Below, one piece after another: positions 37,667 to 47,207 of a DNA stretch of 64,000 nt. Each line of letters opens with the position of its first letter. The stretch's first letter is position 1. The notes beneath the pieces were generated by a model. That model saw nothing but the letters and a program-made list of their open reading frames with translations, was not told where the DNA came from and did no database searches. Position numbers and translations under genes: made by a program. This stretch comes from Amycolatopsis pittospori. Lineage in GTDB: Bacteria > Actinomycetota > Actinomycetes > Mycobacteriales > Pseudonocardiaceae. The stretch lies in contig NZ_JACBXD010000004.1 of the NCBI RefSeq assembly GCF_013870525.1, forward strand, positions 1 to 64,000, in the 5' to 3' direction.

Positions 37667-38551
37667 TTACGCGAACTCGGCGCGGCCGTCGGTGATCAGG
37701 AACTTGCCGGGGTTCTCGTCACCGGCCGCCTCGAACGCGTAAGCGCCGTCGCCTGCCGACCACACGCTGGTGGTGATGGTCTCCTTCGGCAGGCCCGGCT
37801 TGGTCAGCCGCACCGCGAGCCGTTTGAGCCGCGTCGGGTCGTCCGGGCTGATCTCGGTGATCAGCGCGTGCGAGATGAACGCGATGGTGCACAGGCCGTG
37901 GATGATGATCCCGGGCAGGCCCATCTGCCGGGCGAACTCGTCGTCGGTGTGGATCGGCATCGGGTCACCGGCGGGCTCGGCGTAGCGGAAGGTCTGGTCC
38001 TCGTCGAACCGCTGCTCCGCGACGAAGTCCGGCTCGCGCTCGCGCAGCTCGGCGGGGAAGGCGTGCTCCGGCGCGGGGACGCCTTCCCCGCCCTCGAACT
38101 TGCCACCGCGGAAGAAGCCGATGAAGTACTGCTCGTTCACCAAGTCGCCGTGAGTGCGGCTGTGGGTCTCCATCAGCGTGGTGACCACGACGCCGGATTC
38201 CTTGCCCTGGATACCGACCGGCTTGGCCCGCACCACCAGCGTCTCGCCCGGCACGATCGGCCGGTGCAGCCGGAAGTCCTGCTCGCCGTGCAGGATGCGC
38301 AGCATCAGCTCGTCGGGCACCACGGACATGGTGGCGTCGGCCATCATGACCATCGCCGGCACGATCGCGAACACCGGCGGCGCGTAGGTGCCGTCCAGGT
38401 GCTGAGCGATGGGGTCGTTGGTGGCCTTGGCATACGCGATGGTGCGCTCGGCCTCGACGACGAACTCCTGCTCCTCGCCCCAGACGTCGAGGCGGTCGAG
38501 GTGGTAACCCTCGTTGTCGGCCACGGTGACCTCTTGCGCTTCATCGGACAT
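37667..38551 (-). CDS. MaoC-family double-hotdog enoyl-CoA hydratase
   Basis: A 294-residue protein of two hotdog domains. The second carries the hydratase-2 motif [22 protein letters not shown], with catalytic Asp and His, then HGLCT. The first hotdog (about residues 1-150) has no such motif, as in eukaryotic and mycobacterial double-hotdog hydratases. Start ATG 38551 gives MSDEAQEV; a longer frame exists but runs into the promoter gap. First gene of the leftward operon, divergent from the AraC regulator. Confidence 0.87.
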   Translation of the reverse strand: MSDEAQEVTVADNEGYHLDRLDVWGEEQEFVVEAERTIAYAKATNDPIAQHLDGTYAPPVFAIVPAMVMMADATMSVVPDELMLRILHGEQDFRLHRPIVPGETLVVRAKPVGIQGKESGVVVTTLMETHSRTHGDLVNEQYFIGFFRGGKFEGGEGVPAPEHAFPAELREREPDFVAEQRFDEDQTFRYAEPAGDPMPIHTDDEFARQMGLPGIIIHGLCTIAFISHALITEISPDDPTRLKRLAVRLTKPGLPKETITTSVWSAGDGAYAFEAAGDENPGKFLITDGRAEFA

Positions 38552-38692
38552 GAACCGAAGGTACGAACCGCACCGGTCGCCTGACGATGGCCGAATCACT
38601 CGCGCCCTTGGCCGAACCGCTCACGACTTTCCAGCTCCACCGCTCGCGCCTGCGGTCGCTGAAGCCTCGGACCGGGGACTAACCTCCATCCC
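38552..38692. promoter_or_regulatory. Divergent promoter between the acyl-CoA operon and the AraC regulator
   Basis: The 141-base gap contains the promoters for both directions. The arrangement implies that the AraC protein controls the operon and possibly itself. I could not assign an operator; no obvious palindrome stands out. Confidence 0.4.
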
Positions 38693-39712
38693 ATGCACGA
38701 CGTGTCGGCGACGACCGGCCATACCGTCCCGATTCAGCGCGTACAGCAGATCGTCGCGCTGGCCATGCGGCGCGGCTGGGATGTCAACGCCCTGCTCGCC
38801 GCCGCCGGGATCTCGGCAGACCTGCTCGCCGAGGGCCGCTCCCGGGTCACCGCCGCGCAGCTGGGCTCCGTGATCAAGGGGCTGTGGAGCGCCACCGACG
38901 ACGATCTGCTCGGCTTCGGGCTCTCGCCGGTGCCGCGCGGCGCCGGGCACCTGCTCGGGCACACCATGATCACCGCACCGGATCTCGGCGGGATGCTGCG
39001 GCGAGGGCAGGCGTTCCAGCGGGCGGTCCCGGGGTTCCCGCCGCTGGCGGTGACGGTCGACGGTGACCTGGCGAGGTTCACCTGCGACATCCGGGCCGTC
39101 GAAGATCCCATTCCGTTGCTGATCGACACCGTGCTGGCGATCGCCCACCGGTTCATCGGCTGGGCGATCGGGGAGCGCCTGCCACTGCGCTGCGTCGAGG
39201 TGCCCTACCGGCGGCAGCCGGATATCGACGACTACGACCTGATTTTCGGCGCGCCGGCGACGTTCGGCGCGGCGCGACCGGGTCTGGTGTTCGACGCCAA
39301 ATGGCTCGCGGCGCCGATCGTGCGCGGCGCCGACGAGCTCGACGAGTACCTGCGTGACTCGGCGACCCGCATCCTCACCGATGCCGGATGCAGCACCACG
39401 CTCACCGAGCAGGTCCGCGCGCGGATGGCGCGCGACCTGGGCGGTGAGGCGGCCCGCGTCGAGGAGATCGCCACCGAGCTGGCGATGAGCCCGCAGACGC
39501 TGCGCCGACGACTCCGAGAGGAGGGAACGTCCGCACGGGAGATCCGCGAGGAGATCCTGCGCGACGCCGCCATCGCCGGCCTGGTGCGTGGGCAGGAGAC
39601 GGTGCAGGCCCTCTCACGACGGCTCGGGTTCTCCGAGCCCAGCACCTTCTCCCGGGCCTTCCGGCGCTGGACCGGCAGCCCGCCCGGCGCATACCAACAC
39701 CAGAACGCCTGA
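38693..39712 (+). CDS. AraC-family transcriptional regulator (arabinose-binding-domain type)
   Basis: A 339-residue regulator. The N-terminal domain (about 1-200) matches the AraC-like ligand-binding domain of OruR/ArgR-type regulators, for example PDLGGMLRRGQAFQRAVPG. The C-terminal AraC HTH has two helix pairs: MSPQTLRRRLREEGTS, then ALSRRLGFSEPSTFSRAFRRW, followed by GSPPGAY. The family often senses fatty acids or related ligands. Divergent placement makes the six-gene acyl-CoA operon its likely target. Confidence 0.92.
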   Translation: MHDVSATTGHTVPIQRVQQIVALAMRRGWDVNALLAAAGISADLLAEGRSRVTAAQLGSVIKGLWSATDDDLLGFGLSPVPRGAGHLLGHTMITAPDLGGMLRRGQAFQRAVPGFPPLAVTVDGDLARFTCDIRAVEDPIPLLIDTVLAIAHRFIGWAIGERLPLRCVEVPYRRQPDIDDYDLIFGAPATFGAARPGLVFDAKWLAAPIVRGADELDEYLRDSATRILTDAGCSTTLTEQVRARMARDLGGEAARVEEIATELAMSPQTLRRRLREEGTSAREIREEILRDAAIAGLVRGQETVQALSRRLGFSEPSTFSRAFRRWTGSPPGAYQHQNA

Positions 39713-39781
39713 GCGTTTCGGCCAATCATCTGGTCGGCACGGCCATGGGATACCGATCCACCCGCTCCTACCGTCGTAGCC

Positions 39782-41296
39782 GTGGAAGCAACCGGGATCG
39801 ACGTGCGATCACCCGTCGACGACAGACTGCTCGCGTCCGTCGACAACGCCGACGCGGCGACCGTGGCGCGCATCGTCGCGAACCTGCGTGCGGCGCAACC
39901 GGAGTGGGAAGCGCTCGGGGTCGCCGAGCGCTCGCGCTGGCTCCACCTTTACCGCGACTGGCTGCTCGACCACGCCGACGACCTGGCCCGGCTGCTGCAG
40001 GAGGAGACGGGCAAAGCGTGGCCGGAGTCCCGCGCCGAACCCGCCTACCCGGTCCACGTGATCAACTACTACACCAAGCACGCCGCCCGCTTCCTGGCGG
40101 CCGAAAGCCCCCGCCCGGCGTCGATACTGGTCGCGAACAAGCGGCAGGAACGGCTACTGCGCCCCTACCCGGTGGTCGGGGTGATCTCACCGTGGAATTT
40201 CCCGCTCGCGCTGGCCATGATGGACGCGCTGCCCGCGCTGATCGCGGGCGCAGCCGTGGCGATCAAGCCGTCGGAGCTCACCCCGCTGGCCACCCGGGCG
40301 GCCGTGGCGGGGTGGCGCGAGATCGGCGCCCCGGACATCTTCGCCTGCGTGACCGGGGCGGGAGAGACCGGCGCGGCGTTGGTCGACGAGGTCGACTTCG
40401 TCCAGTTCACCGGCTCCGAGCGCACCGGCCGACGCATTGCCGAGCGAGCCGGGGCGCGGCTGATCCCGTGCGGCCTGGAACTTGGCGGCAAGGACGCGAT
40501 GATCGTGCTGGCCGACGCCGACATCGAGCGCGCGGCCCGGGGAGCGGTGTTCGGTGCGCTGTACAACGCCGGCCAGACATGCGTGTCGGTCGAGCGGGTC
40601 TATGTGGTCGCCGAGGTCTATGACCGGTTCGTGGACGCCGTCGTCGCCGAGGTCGGGCGGTTGCGCCACGGCGCGGTTACCCCCGATTACGGCATCGACG
40701 TCGGCGCCATGACGGTCGCGCAGCAGGCGGAGATCGTCGCCGAGCATGTCGCCGACGCCCGAGAGCGCGGCGCCCGCGTACTGATCGGCGGGTCGCGACG
40801 GGGCGAGCACTACTACGAACCGACCGTCCTCGTGGACGTCGACCACTCGATGACCTGCATGCGCGCGGAGACCTTCGGGCCGCTGCTGCCGATCATGAAG
40901 GCCAACGATGTCGACGAGGCGATCCGGTTGGCCAACGATTCGCCCTACGGGCTGTCGGCGAGCATCTGGACCCGTGACCGGGCCTTGGCCCGCCGCCAGG
41001 CGCAGCGGCTCGAAGTGGGCGCGGTGAACGTCAACGACGTCATCGTCAACCTGCTCGCGCTGCCCCTGCCGCACGGCGGCTGGAAAGCCTCCGGGCTCGG
41101 CGCCCGCAACGGTGGACCGTACGGCATCCGCAAGTACTGCCGCAGCCAGGCAGTGCTGTCCGACCGGTTCCCCTTACCCCTCACTCCGCATTGGTTCCCC
41201 TACAAGCGCGGCAATGCGGAACGGTTCGCCAGGTTCATGCGCACCGCCGGTACTCGTGACGTGCGGAGGCGGTGGCGAGCGATAACCGGCCGCTGA
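39782..41296 (+). CDS. NAD(P)+-dependent aldehyde dehydrogenase
   Basis: A 504-residue ALDH. SPWNFPLALAMMDALPALIAG is the cofactor-binding start, LELGGKD carries the catalytic Glu, and NAGQTCVS the nucleophilic Cys. Family sub-type resembles succinate-semialdehyde or coniferyl aldehyde dehydrogenases. It starts at GTG 39782, 69 bases after the AraC gene, with only a weak ribosome site. It may be co-transcribed with the regulator and supply acids to the FadD ligase of the neighbouring operon. Confidence 0.9.
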   Translation: MEATGIDVRSPVDDRLLASVDNADAATVARIVANLRAAQPEWEALGVAERSRWLHLYRDWLLDHADDLARLLQEETGKAWPESRAEPAYPVHVINYYTKHAARFLAAESPRPASILVANKRQERLLRPYPVVGVISPWNFPLALAMMDALPALIAGAAVAIKPSELTPLATRAAVAGWREIGAPDIFACVTGAGETGAALVDEVDFVQFTGSERTGRRIAERAGARLIPCGLELGGKDAMIVLADADIERAARGAVFGALYNAGQTCVSVERVYVVAEVYDRFVDAVVAEVGRLRHGAVTPDYGIDVGAMTVAQQAEIVAEHVADARERGARVLIGGSRRGEHYYEPTVLVDVDHSMTCMRAETFGPLLPIMKANDVDEAIRLANDSPYGLSASIWTRDRALARRQAQRLEVGAVNVNDVIVNLLALPLPHGGWKASGLGARNGGPYGIRKYCRSQAVLSDRFPLPLTPHWFPYKRGNAERFARFMRTAGTRDVRRRWRAITGR

Positions 41297-41433
41297 CGTC
41301 CGACGGAGAGACCCATGGCGCACAGATCACCGCGGCGGGACCAGGACCTGAACGCCCTAGCCGACCTGGCGCGCGCTATTCGAGTTGATCGCCGACCGGG
41401 CCGGGTCGGGTGACCTGTTGGTGAGGAGTGATG

Positions 41434-41952
41434 ATGGTGGCGACCGACGATCTGATCACGAATGGATCCGCGCAGGGTGACGCGGCGGACGCCGATCTGG
41501 CCGCGTTCATGAATGCCGTGATCGAACATGGCGTCGCGCCGATGTACTCGTTGGGAATTCGAGTTGTCGACCTGCGGCCAGGGCACGTGATCGGTGCGGC
41601 TCCGCTGACGGGAAACGTCAACCACCTGGGCACGATGTACGCTGGCACCCTGTTCGGTTTGGCCGAGATGCTGGGCGGCGCATTGTTCGTCGCAAACTTC
41701 GATGTCGAACGGTTCCACCCGACGGTGAAGGACGTTCAGATCCGTTACCGACGTCCTGCCACTACCGATGTGCGGGCCGAAGCATCCCTCGATGCGGACA
41801 CGATCGTCCGGCTGCGCCGCGAGGCCGATCACCATGGCAAGGCCGAGTTCGTGCTCGACGCGACGATCACCGATGCCACCGGCGAGGTTGTCGCCAGCAC
41901 TCGGGGGACCTACCAGGTCCGAGCGAATGCCACGGGAACAAGCACATCGTGA
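41434..41952 (+). CDS. Hotdog-fold thioesterase-like protein (DUF4442/PaaI type)
   Basis: A roughly 172-residue single hotdog protein. The central-helix motif NHLGTMYAGTLFGLAEMLGG is typical of PaaI/DUF4442-type acyl-CoA thioesterases, in which an Asn, Asp or Glu and the GG pair line the active site. ATG 41434 is chosen because GAGGAG lies five bases upstream; GTG 41428 and ATG 41431 are alternatives. It follows the aldehyde dehydrogenase after 137 bases and fits the acyl-CoA theme of the region. Confidence 0.82.
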   Translation: MVATDDLITNGSAQGDAADADLAAFMNAVIEHGVAPMYSLGIRVVDLRPGHVIGAAPLTGNVNHLGTMYAGTLFGLAEMLGGALFVANFDVERFHPTVKDVQIRYRRPATTDVRAEASLDADTIVRLRREADHHGKAEFVLDATITDATGEVVASTRGTYQVRANATGTSTS

Positions 41953-42914
41953 CCACAACCGGAAGACGTCGACCGAACTCACCGGACAGAGCACGGCCCG
42001 GTCTTCGTCGCCCCCGGCAGGAACACGATGATCTTCCCCCGGCTATCGCAACTTCTTCGATGTCGTACCAACTGTTCACAGTGGTGCCATCTGACGGAAA
42101 GACCACTGCCGGACAACGACCGCCGACCTTACATTCCGACAGTGACAAGCAATCGGAAATTCTTTCCCTTGACCATTTCCCAGCGGCGACCGCGTACGCC
42201 CGATTTCAAGGGGTGCACAACCGCACCCTCAGGCAACGTAACCGCTCAAATGTCAGGCAGTCAACCTGCCCGAACCCCTTTCAGGCAGGCTTGAAACCTC
42301 TTCCTTGCCCTGCCTTGTCGCGCTTGAGTGTCTACGTGCGGCAGCGCGGACGAACACAGGAAGGATGGCGGCACAGCAGTGACCTGGATGGGTGGTTATG
42401 GGGTCACATCCGCCCTGGGCTTGGCTTTGCGCAACACTCCACCGCCGAACCTGATCGCCGCTGAAGGTGGTGTCGGCGCTGCGGCCGCCGCGATTCCGCT
42501 CAGTCGCGACGCCGATGAAGTGCCCGCAGCGGGCCTGCTCGACGGTCAGTCTTTGTTCGTTCTCCCTGCCGGCTTTGGCGTCGCCTTATTCGCTCACTCC
42601 GGAGTTCCACCCGGGGGGCGCAGGACATGCTCGGTGAGGATCGTCGCCATGGCCACCGACAACACCATCAGCACCTTGACGGTATTCGTTGACGAGAACT
42701 ATTGTTCGGGAGGTCGAACTGCTCCGCCGGGCGGGGAACGTGTCGATTTCGGGCAGTATCCGAGTTTCGATCGCATAATAAGACGGCTCCCAAGCCAAAA
42801 GGCTGGACATACGGCCTGGGTCGCCGAGGGCCGCGAACACACGCTGATTCGTTGAACGCAAGTCTGCAGTTGATGCCGTCCGGGTACGGCGAACTTGAGA
42901 GCCGGGGAGAAAGA
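41953..42914. other. Gene-poor gap
   Basis: 962 bases. A 175-codon open frame at 42328-42855 (+) has an Ala/Gly-rich product with no recognisable motif and mixed third-position bases; I do not support it as a gene. No hairpin, repeat or IS end was recognised. GGGGAGAAAG at 42904-42913 belongs to the next gene. Confidence 0.35.
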
Positions 42915-43295
42915 ATGTCTTTACGCACGAAGGTCTCGGCTGCCGTGATCGGAGCGGCGACGATCACCGGGTTGTTCGTCGCCACGCCCGCGGCATTGGC
43001 GGACGGATGCTGGACGCAGCCGAATGGCACCCGGATCTGTTCGGCGTATCCCGGTAGCGGTGGAGAACTCCTCCTCTACACGTATCCGCCGGCGAGCGTG
43101 GGTGCCGACTACAGGATGCAGGGTAAGGACAGCTTGGGCCGGCCCGTCCACCTCGACCGGGCGAAGGCGGGCGGCTGGGACGGCCCGCTCGGCGCGGGCA
43201 ACGGCTCGACTCTCATCTTGAACCGACAGAGCACGTCATGGCGCGCCTGCGTGAACGTGGGCAACAATCAGTTCCACTGCACAGTCTGGGCCTGA
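42915..43295 (+). CDS. Small secreted protein, function unknown
   Basis: A 126-residue protein with a clear Sec signal peptide (MSLRTKVSAAVIGAATI, hydrophobic core, cleavage at about ALADG, residue 30). The mature part has four cysteines (GCWT, ICSA, RACVN and FHCTV) and an aromatic-rich end. GGGGAGAAAG precedes the ATG, and a strong hairpin follows. It resembles the two small secreted proteins at 29.9-30.7 kb in size and layout. Confidence 0.8.
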   Translation: MSLRTKVSAAVIGAATITGLFVATPAALADGCWTQPNGTRICSAYPGSGGELLLYTYPPASVGADYRMQGKDSLGRPVHLDRAKAGGWDGPLGAGNGSTLILNRQSTSWRACVNVGNNQFHCTVWA

Positions 43296-43318
43296 TCACA
43301 AGCGGTTGGACCTAGCCG

Positions 43319-43350
43319 GAGGGCTGTCTCCCTATGCGGAGACAGCCCTC
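43319..43350. terminator. Perfect 13-bp stem-loop terminator
   Basis: GAGGGCTGTCTCC (43319-43331) pairs perfectly with 43338-43350 around a 6-base loop, 24 bases after the secreted-protein stop. Confidence 0.85.
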
Positions 43351-43406
43351 GCGTCGTCGGGACCTTTGCGGGCAGCCTGCCCGTGGCGGTCCCAGCCCCT
43401 TGAGTA

Positions 43407-43860
43407 GCGCCGACGAGCCGGTTGGGTTTCGGGTTCGGCTTGTCCCTGCAGGGCCCGGCGGAACTCGCCGGTCCGGAGAGGGCCGGACGCCGTATCCGCA
43501 CAGTGATCACCGCACCGGAATCCGGCGCGACGGCCACCACCGCGGCGATCCGTTATCCGGCGGCCGCTTTCACCTTCACCTGGTCCCAGGACATCGGCAG
43601 GTACCTGATCGGCTGGACGACTCGCCGCTGACCACGGTGGACGGCGGCCGGATCGGCGAGCGCGGGGAGACCGGCACAATCCCCAACTCCCCCATCGCGC
43701 AGACGGTCGGCAGCGGGCAGGCGAGGTGTGGCGGGACGGGCAGCGGTTTTCGGCTACCTGGGACCGCGCGGCAGCGACGGCGCCGACCCGGTTCACCACC
43801 TCCGGGCGGCCACTTCCGGTATCCGAAGGTCCTTTGTGGATTCTGCTCGTTCCCGCGTGA
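43407..43860 (+). pseudogene. Truncated DUF3048 (YerB-like) lipoprotein gene, frameshifted
   Basis: Three frames together spell the C-terminal half of a DUF3048 protein: IRYPAAAFTFTWSQDIGRYL, then DSPLTTVDGGRIG, then (after another shift) WRDGQRFSATWDRAAATAPT and SEGPLWILLVPA followed by TGA 43858-43860. The N-terminal lipoprotein part is missing. The stop-proximal codons still look selected, so decay is probably recent. It stands beside a stress gene block to which it has no evident link. Confidence 0.65.
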
Positions 43861-43872
43861 ACGACGCGGCGG

Positions 43873-44880
43873 TCAGCTCACCCGCAGCACGGCCGCGCCA
43901 TTGACCCGGTCCGCCGCCAGATCCGTGAGCGCCCGGTCCGCCCCGTCCAGTGGGTACGGCACCGTACTCACCTCGAGGTGATGGGTCCCCGCGAACGCCA
44001 GGAACTCCCGCGCCTCGGCGCGCGTGTTCGCCGTGACGCTGCGCATCTGGCGTTCCTGGAAGAGGTGCCGCTGATAGTTCAGTGACGGGATGTCGGAGAG
44101 ATGGATCCCGGCGAGTGCCAGTGTCCCGCCTCGATCGAGAGCCTCGAGGGCGGGTGGAACCAGTTCTCCGACGGGCGCGAACAGGATCGCCGAGTCCAGG
44201 GGTTCGGGCGGCGGCTCGGCAGCCGCGACCGCCGAAGCCGCTCCGAGAGCCAGCGCCAGCTTCCTGGCTTCCTCGCTGCGGGTCATCACATGCACGGTGG
44301 CGCCACGGGCGATCGCCACCTGAGCGGTCAGGTGAGCACTTCCGCCGAATCCGTAGATCCCCAAGCGTCCGCCCTCGGGTACCTGCGCCCGCTCCAGCGC
44401 GTGGTAGCCGATGAGCCCGGCGCACAACAAGGGCGCGAGCTCGTCGTCGGTGTACCCGTCGGGCAGCGGAAGCGCGTAAGTGGCCGGCACGACCGCGAAC
44501 TCGGCGTATCCCCCATCTTCGTCCCAGCCTGTGTAACGCGACTCCGGACACAGGTTCTCCCGGCCGCGAAGGCAGTACCGACACCGGCCACAGGTCTCAC
44601 GCAACCACGCTATTCCGACGCGGTCACCCACGGCCAAGCCCGAAACGCCTTCCCCTGACGCGACCACCTCGCCGACGACCTCGTGTCCTGGAGTCACCCC
44701 CTCCCGATGCACCGGCAGGTCGCCCTCTGCGACGTGCAGATCAGTGCGGCAGACCCCGCACACCAGCACCCTGACCAGCACTTCGCCGGCGGCCGGTCGC
44801 GAGACCGGCACCTCCGCCCAGTCGAGAGGATTCGAGGCCATCGGCCCGGGCCGGGTGACCCGCCATGCTCGCATCTTCAC
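43873..44880 (-). CDS. Zinc-dependent alcohol dehydrogenase (AdhP-like, MDR)
   Basis: A 335-residue MDR enzyme. Catalytic zinc ligands Cys in [10 protein letters not shown] and His in GHEVVGEV, and the structural-zinc cysteines [15 protein letters not shown], are all present. The NAD(P) loop is IYGFGGSAH, a variant of GxGxxG. GTG 44880 has GGAGGAGG upstream. It opens a block with CHAD, PPK2, Acg-like and GerW genes that looks like the hypoxia/stress groups seen in other actinomycetes. Confidence 0.9.
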   Translation of the reverse strand: MKMRAWRVTRPGPMASNPLDWAEVPVSRPAAGEVLVRVLVCGVCRTDLHVAEGDLPVHREGVTPGHEVVGEVVASGEGVSGLAVGDRVGIAWLRETCGRCRYCLRGRENLCPESRYTGWDEDGGYAEFAVVPATYALPLPDGYTDDELAPLLCAGLIGYHALERAQVPEGGRLGIYGFGGSAHLTAQVAIARGATVHVMTRSEEARKLALALGAASAVAAAEPPPEPLDSAILFAPVGELVPPALEALDRGGTLALAGIHLSDIPSLNYQRHLFQERQMRSVTANTRAEAREFLAFAGTHHLEVSTVPYPLDGADRALTDLAADRVNGAAVLRVS

Positions 44881-44974
44881 GATCGGCCTCCTCCGTCAGA
44901 AAGTCCTCCGTTCAGGATCATGCGTCTCCCCGGCCCTGGGGAAGGACCGAAGGTCACTGCCGCCTGACGGCGCG

Positions 44975-46108
44975 CTAAGTCCATAACGGACGAAGGGCAC
45001 GGCGGAGATCGTGCCAGGCTTTGGGCAGCGCTGCCACGCATCGATCGGCGTTGACCGTCTCCCGTGCCCGCACCGCCGCCAAGTCACCGTCTGCGACCTC
45101 CAAGGCGCTCAAGAGCTCGCGGGCGACAACCGCGTCTTGGAATTCTCCGAGTAGGTCCTGGAAGGCACGCAGTGCGGGCTTGGCGTCGACCGGCAGTGCC
45201 TCGGCGCCGGCCTCCAGCGCGTACCGCAGCCGCTTGGCCGCTTTCCGCACGTCGTGAACGGCGCGGTCACGCCCCGGACCAGCTGAGTGCGCGGCGAGCC
45301 CGGAGACGCGAGCGTCGACTTTCTCGGCCGCCGTACGCGCCAGGTGAGGAAGTACCCGGGCCGCGGGTCGGCGGGCCGCTGTGGGCCACTTCCGCCGGGG
45401 CTTCTCGCTCAGGACCACCTCGAGAACGTCCAGGGCGGTGAGCAACTGGAGATACCGACGGCCGTCGAGCGCGCACCGCGCCCGCTCGCGCGCCTCCTCC
45501 GAGAGGACGGCGAAGCAGGCGTTCGTCCGCTCTCCGACCCAAGGTCGTGAACGTGCCCACTGGACCTCGATATCCCGCGCCGGGCCGAGTTCCCCGCCGA
45601 GCCAGCGCAATTCGTCACCCAGTGCCTTGAGAAGTCTCCGGCCGCCCAGCACCCGGGCGTAGACGGAAAAGACGCCTCGCAGCCGCCGGGTGGCCACCCG
45701 CATCCGATGCACCGCGTCCGGCTTGTCCTGTCGGGCGGCCAGATCCGCGGCGGCGAGGGCAGCGATCTGCGCACGCACGTAGCGGAGGACCACTCCTCGT
45801 GCGGAGTCGTCGAGAGGTCGAGGCGATCGCGCGATCCGGTGATCGAGCAGCGCATGGAGTTCGGTCGTCCCGCCGTCTCCGACGCGTGCGACGGCCACCA
45901 GGTCGTCATCACGGGTATACGCTCGAACCAGCCGGGCAAGGGCGGGCGGGACGGCCAGGCCCGTGCCGGCGAAGCGGACCGGACCGTCGGGCGTCGCGAG
46001 GCACCACGATCCGTTGTCGACGCTCAAGGTCAGGTCATTTCTGAGCAGGCGCAGAGAAACCGTGTCGAAGTACGCGGTATCGGACGCGGTCACGACGGTC
46101 GCGCTCAT
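44975..46108 (-). CDS. CHAD domain protein with a reduced CYTH-like N-terminus
   Basis: A 377-residue protein. The first 85 residues (TAYFDTVSLRLLRNDLTLSV) look like the end of a CYTH triphosphatase-like barrel, shorter than the usual 200 residues and lacking its ExExK start. The rest is a CHAD helical domain with conserved His/Arg pairs (AVHRMRVATRRLRGVFSVY, AVHDVRKAAKRLRYALE), known to bind polyphosphate. The start overlaps the PPK2 stop by four bases (ATGA), so the polyP-binding protein is translationally coupled to a polyP kinase. The CYTH half is probably no longer an enzyme. Confidence 0.88.
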   Translation of the reverse strand: MSATVVTASDTAYFDTVSLRLLRNDLTLSVDNGSWCLATPDGPVRFAGTGLAVPPALARLVRAYTRDDDLVAVARVGDGGTTELHALLDHRIARSPRPLDDSARGVVLRYVRAQIAALAAADLAARQDKPDAVHRMRVATRRLRGVFSVYARVLGGRRLLKALGDELRWLGGELGPARDIEVQWARSRPWVGERTNACFAVLSEEARERARCALDGRRYLQLLTALDVLEVVLSEKPRRKWPTAARRPAARVLPHLARTAAEKVDARVSGLAAHSAGPGRDRAVHDVRKAAKRLRYALEAGAEALPVDAKPALRAFQDLLGEFQDAVVARELLSALEVADGDLAAVRARETVNADRCVAALPKAWHDLRRALRPLWT

Positions 46109-46923
46109 GGCTTTGGCTCCTTCAAGGTCGCCGCGTGGTCCGGGACGTAGGTCTGCAGCAGCCGGTCAGGGCGGCAGTAACCGTTCGATTCCGGACGCGA
46201 TGGGAGCGAAACCGGCTCATGGACGACGTCGTGATAGGGCACGCTCGAAAGAAGATGTGCGATCATGTTGAGCCGTCCACGCCGCTTCTCCTCGCTTTCG
46301 ACCACGTGCCAAGGAGATTCGGCGATATCGGTGTGCACGAACATGTCGTCCTTTGCCCGCGAGTAGTCCTCCCATTGCGTCACGGATCGCAGGTCCATCG
46401 CGGAGAGTTTCCAGCGGCGCATCGGATCGTCGATCCGGCTTCGGAACCGACGCTCCTGTTCGTCCCGGCTGACCGAGAACCAGTACTTGCGCAAGAGGAT
46501 GCCGTCGTCGACAAGCAGCCGCTCGAAAATGGGGCACTGCTGAAGGAACCGCCTATGCTCTTCGGGGGTGCAGAATCCCATCACCCGCTCGACGCCGGCC
46601 CGGTTGTACCAGCTGCGGTCGAACAGCACGATCTCACCGGCGGCGGGCAGGTGCTCGATGTAGCGCTGGAAATACCACTGTGTCCGTTCACGATCCGTAG
46701 GCCGCGGCAGAGCCGCGATCCGCACGACGCGCGGATTCAGATGTTCGGTGACCCGCTTGATCGTGCTGCCCTTCCCCGCCGCGTCCCGCCCCTCGAACAC
46801 CACCACCAGCCGGGCACCCTCGCGCCGCACCCACTCCTGAAGCTTGACCAGCTCGGCCTGCAACCGCAGCAGTTCCCGTTCGTACACCGCGCGGGGGATC
46901 CGTGCCCTGTCCTTGCCAGCCAT
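46105..46923 (-). CDS. ppk2: Polyphosphate kinase 2 (PPK2)
   Basis: A 272-residue PPK2. Walker A GRDAAGKGSTIKR (about residues 45-57), the lid Arg motif LPRPTDRERTQWYFQRY and Walker B EIVLFDRSWYNRAGVE are complete. PPK2 enzymes phosphorylate nucleoside mono- or diphosphates with polyphosphate; the single-domain length fits class I or III and the sequence does not decide which. Start ATG 46923 begins MAGKDRARIP; an upstream open frame is not protein-like. First gene of an overlapping pair with the CHAD protein. Confidence 0.93.
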   Translation of the reverse strand: MAGKDRARIPRAVYERELLRLQAELVKLQEWVRREGARLVVVFEGRDAAGKGSTIKRVTEHLNPRVVRIAALPRPTDRERTQWYFQRYIEHLPAAGEIVLFDRSWYNRAGVERVMGFCTPEEHRRFLQQCPIFERLLVDDGILLRKYWFSVSRDEQERRFRSRIDDPMRRWKLSAMDLRSVTQWEDYSRAKDDMFVHTDIAESPWHVVESEEKRRGRLNMIAHLLSSVPYHDVVHEPVSLPSRPESNGYCRPDRLLQTYVPDHAATLKEPKP

Positions 46924-47207
46924 GCACTCAACGGTACGAATCCAGGAGGCTTCGGGATTCGGCCGTACGTCGATGACAGAGAGGTCTTTGGTCCATATCG
47001 ACGAGAGACATCCGACTCTCGTCCGGACGTCGTCGCACTGTCCACTATGGACGGCGACCGTCCGCGTCTCGCCGCTCCCAGGCCCTGGTGAGCGGCGCCC
47101 CGCCCGCACGGAAGGGTCGAAGGGCCCTCGGCTCCGTCTCGTTCGCCTCTGTGATCGCGATCCGGAGCCGGTGAGCATGAGAACAGTCCGATCCGAGGAG
47201 GAAAGCG
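46924..47207. promoter_or_regulatory. Divergent promoter between PPK2/CHAD and the Acg-like nitroreductase
   Basis: 284 bases with promoters on both strands implied by gene orientation. The palindrome GTCCACTATGGAC (about 47040-47052) is the only symmetric element noticed. I looked for a DosR-type box and found no good match. AGGAGGAAAG at about 47196-47205 is the ribosome site of the nitroreductase. Confidence 0.4.

Noticed and set aside
42328..42855. 175-codon open frame on the plus strand
   Set aside because: The product is rich in Ala/Gly without any motif, and third codon positions are not strongly GC. I treat it as non-coding.
46924..47207. DosR-type operator upstream of PPK2 and the Acg-like gene
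   Set aside because: The gene content made me look for it, but no stretch matches the GGGAC-N-GTCCC dyad. Only the unrelated GTCCACTATGGAC palindrome is present.
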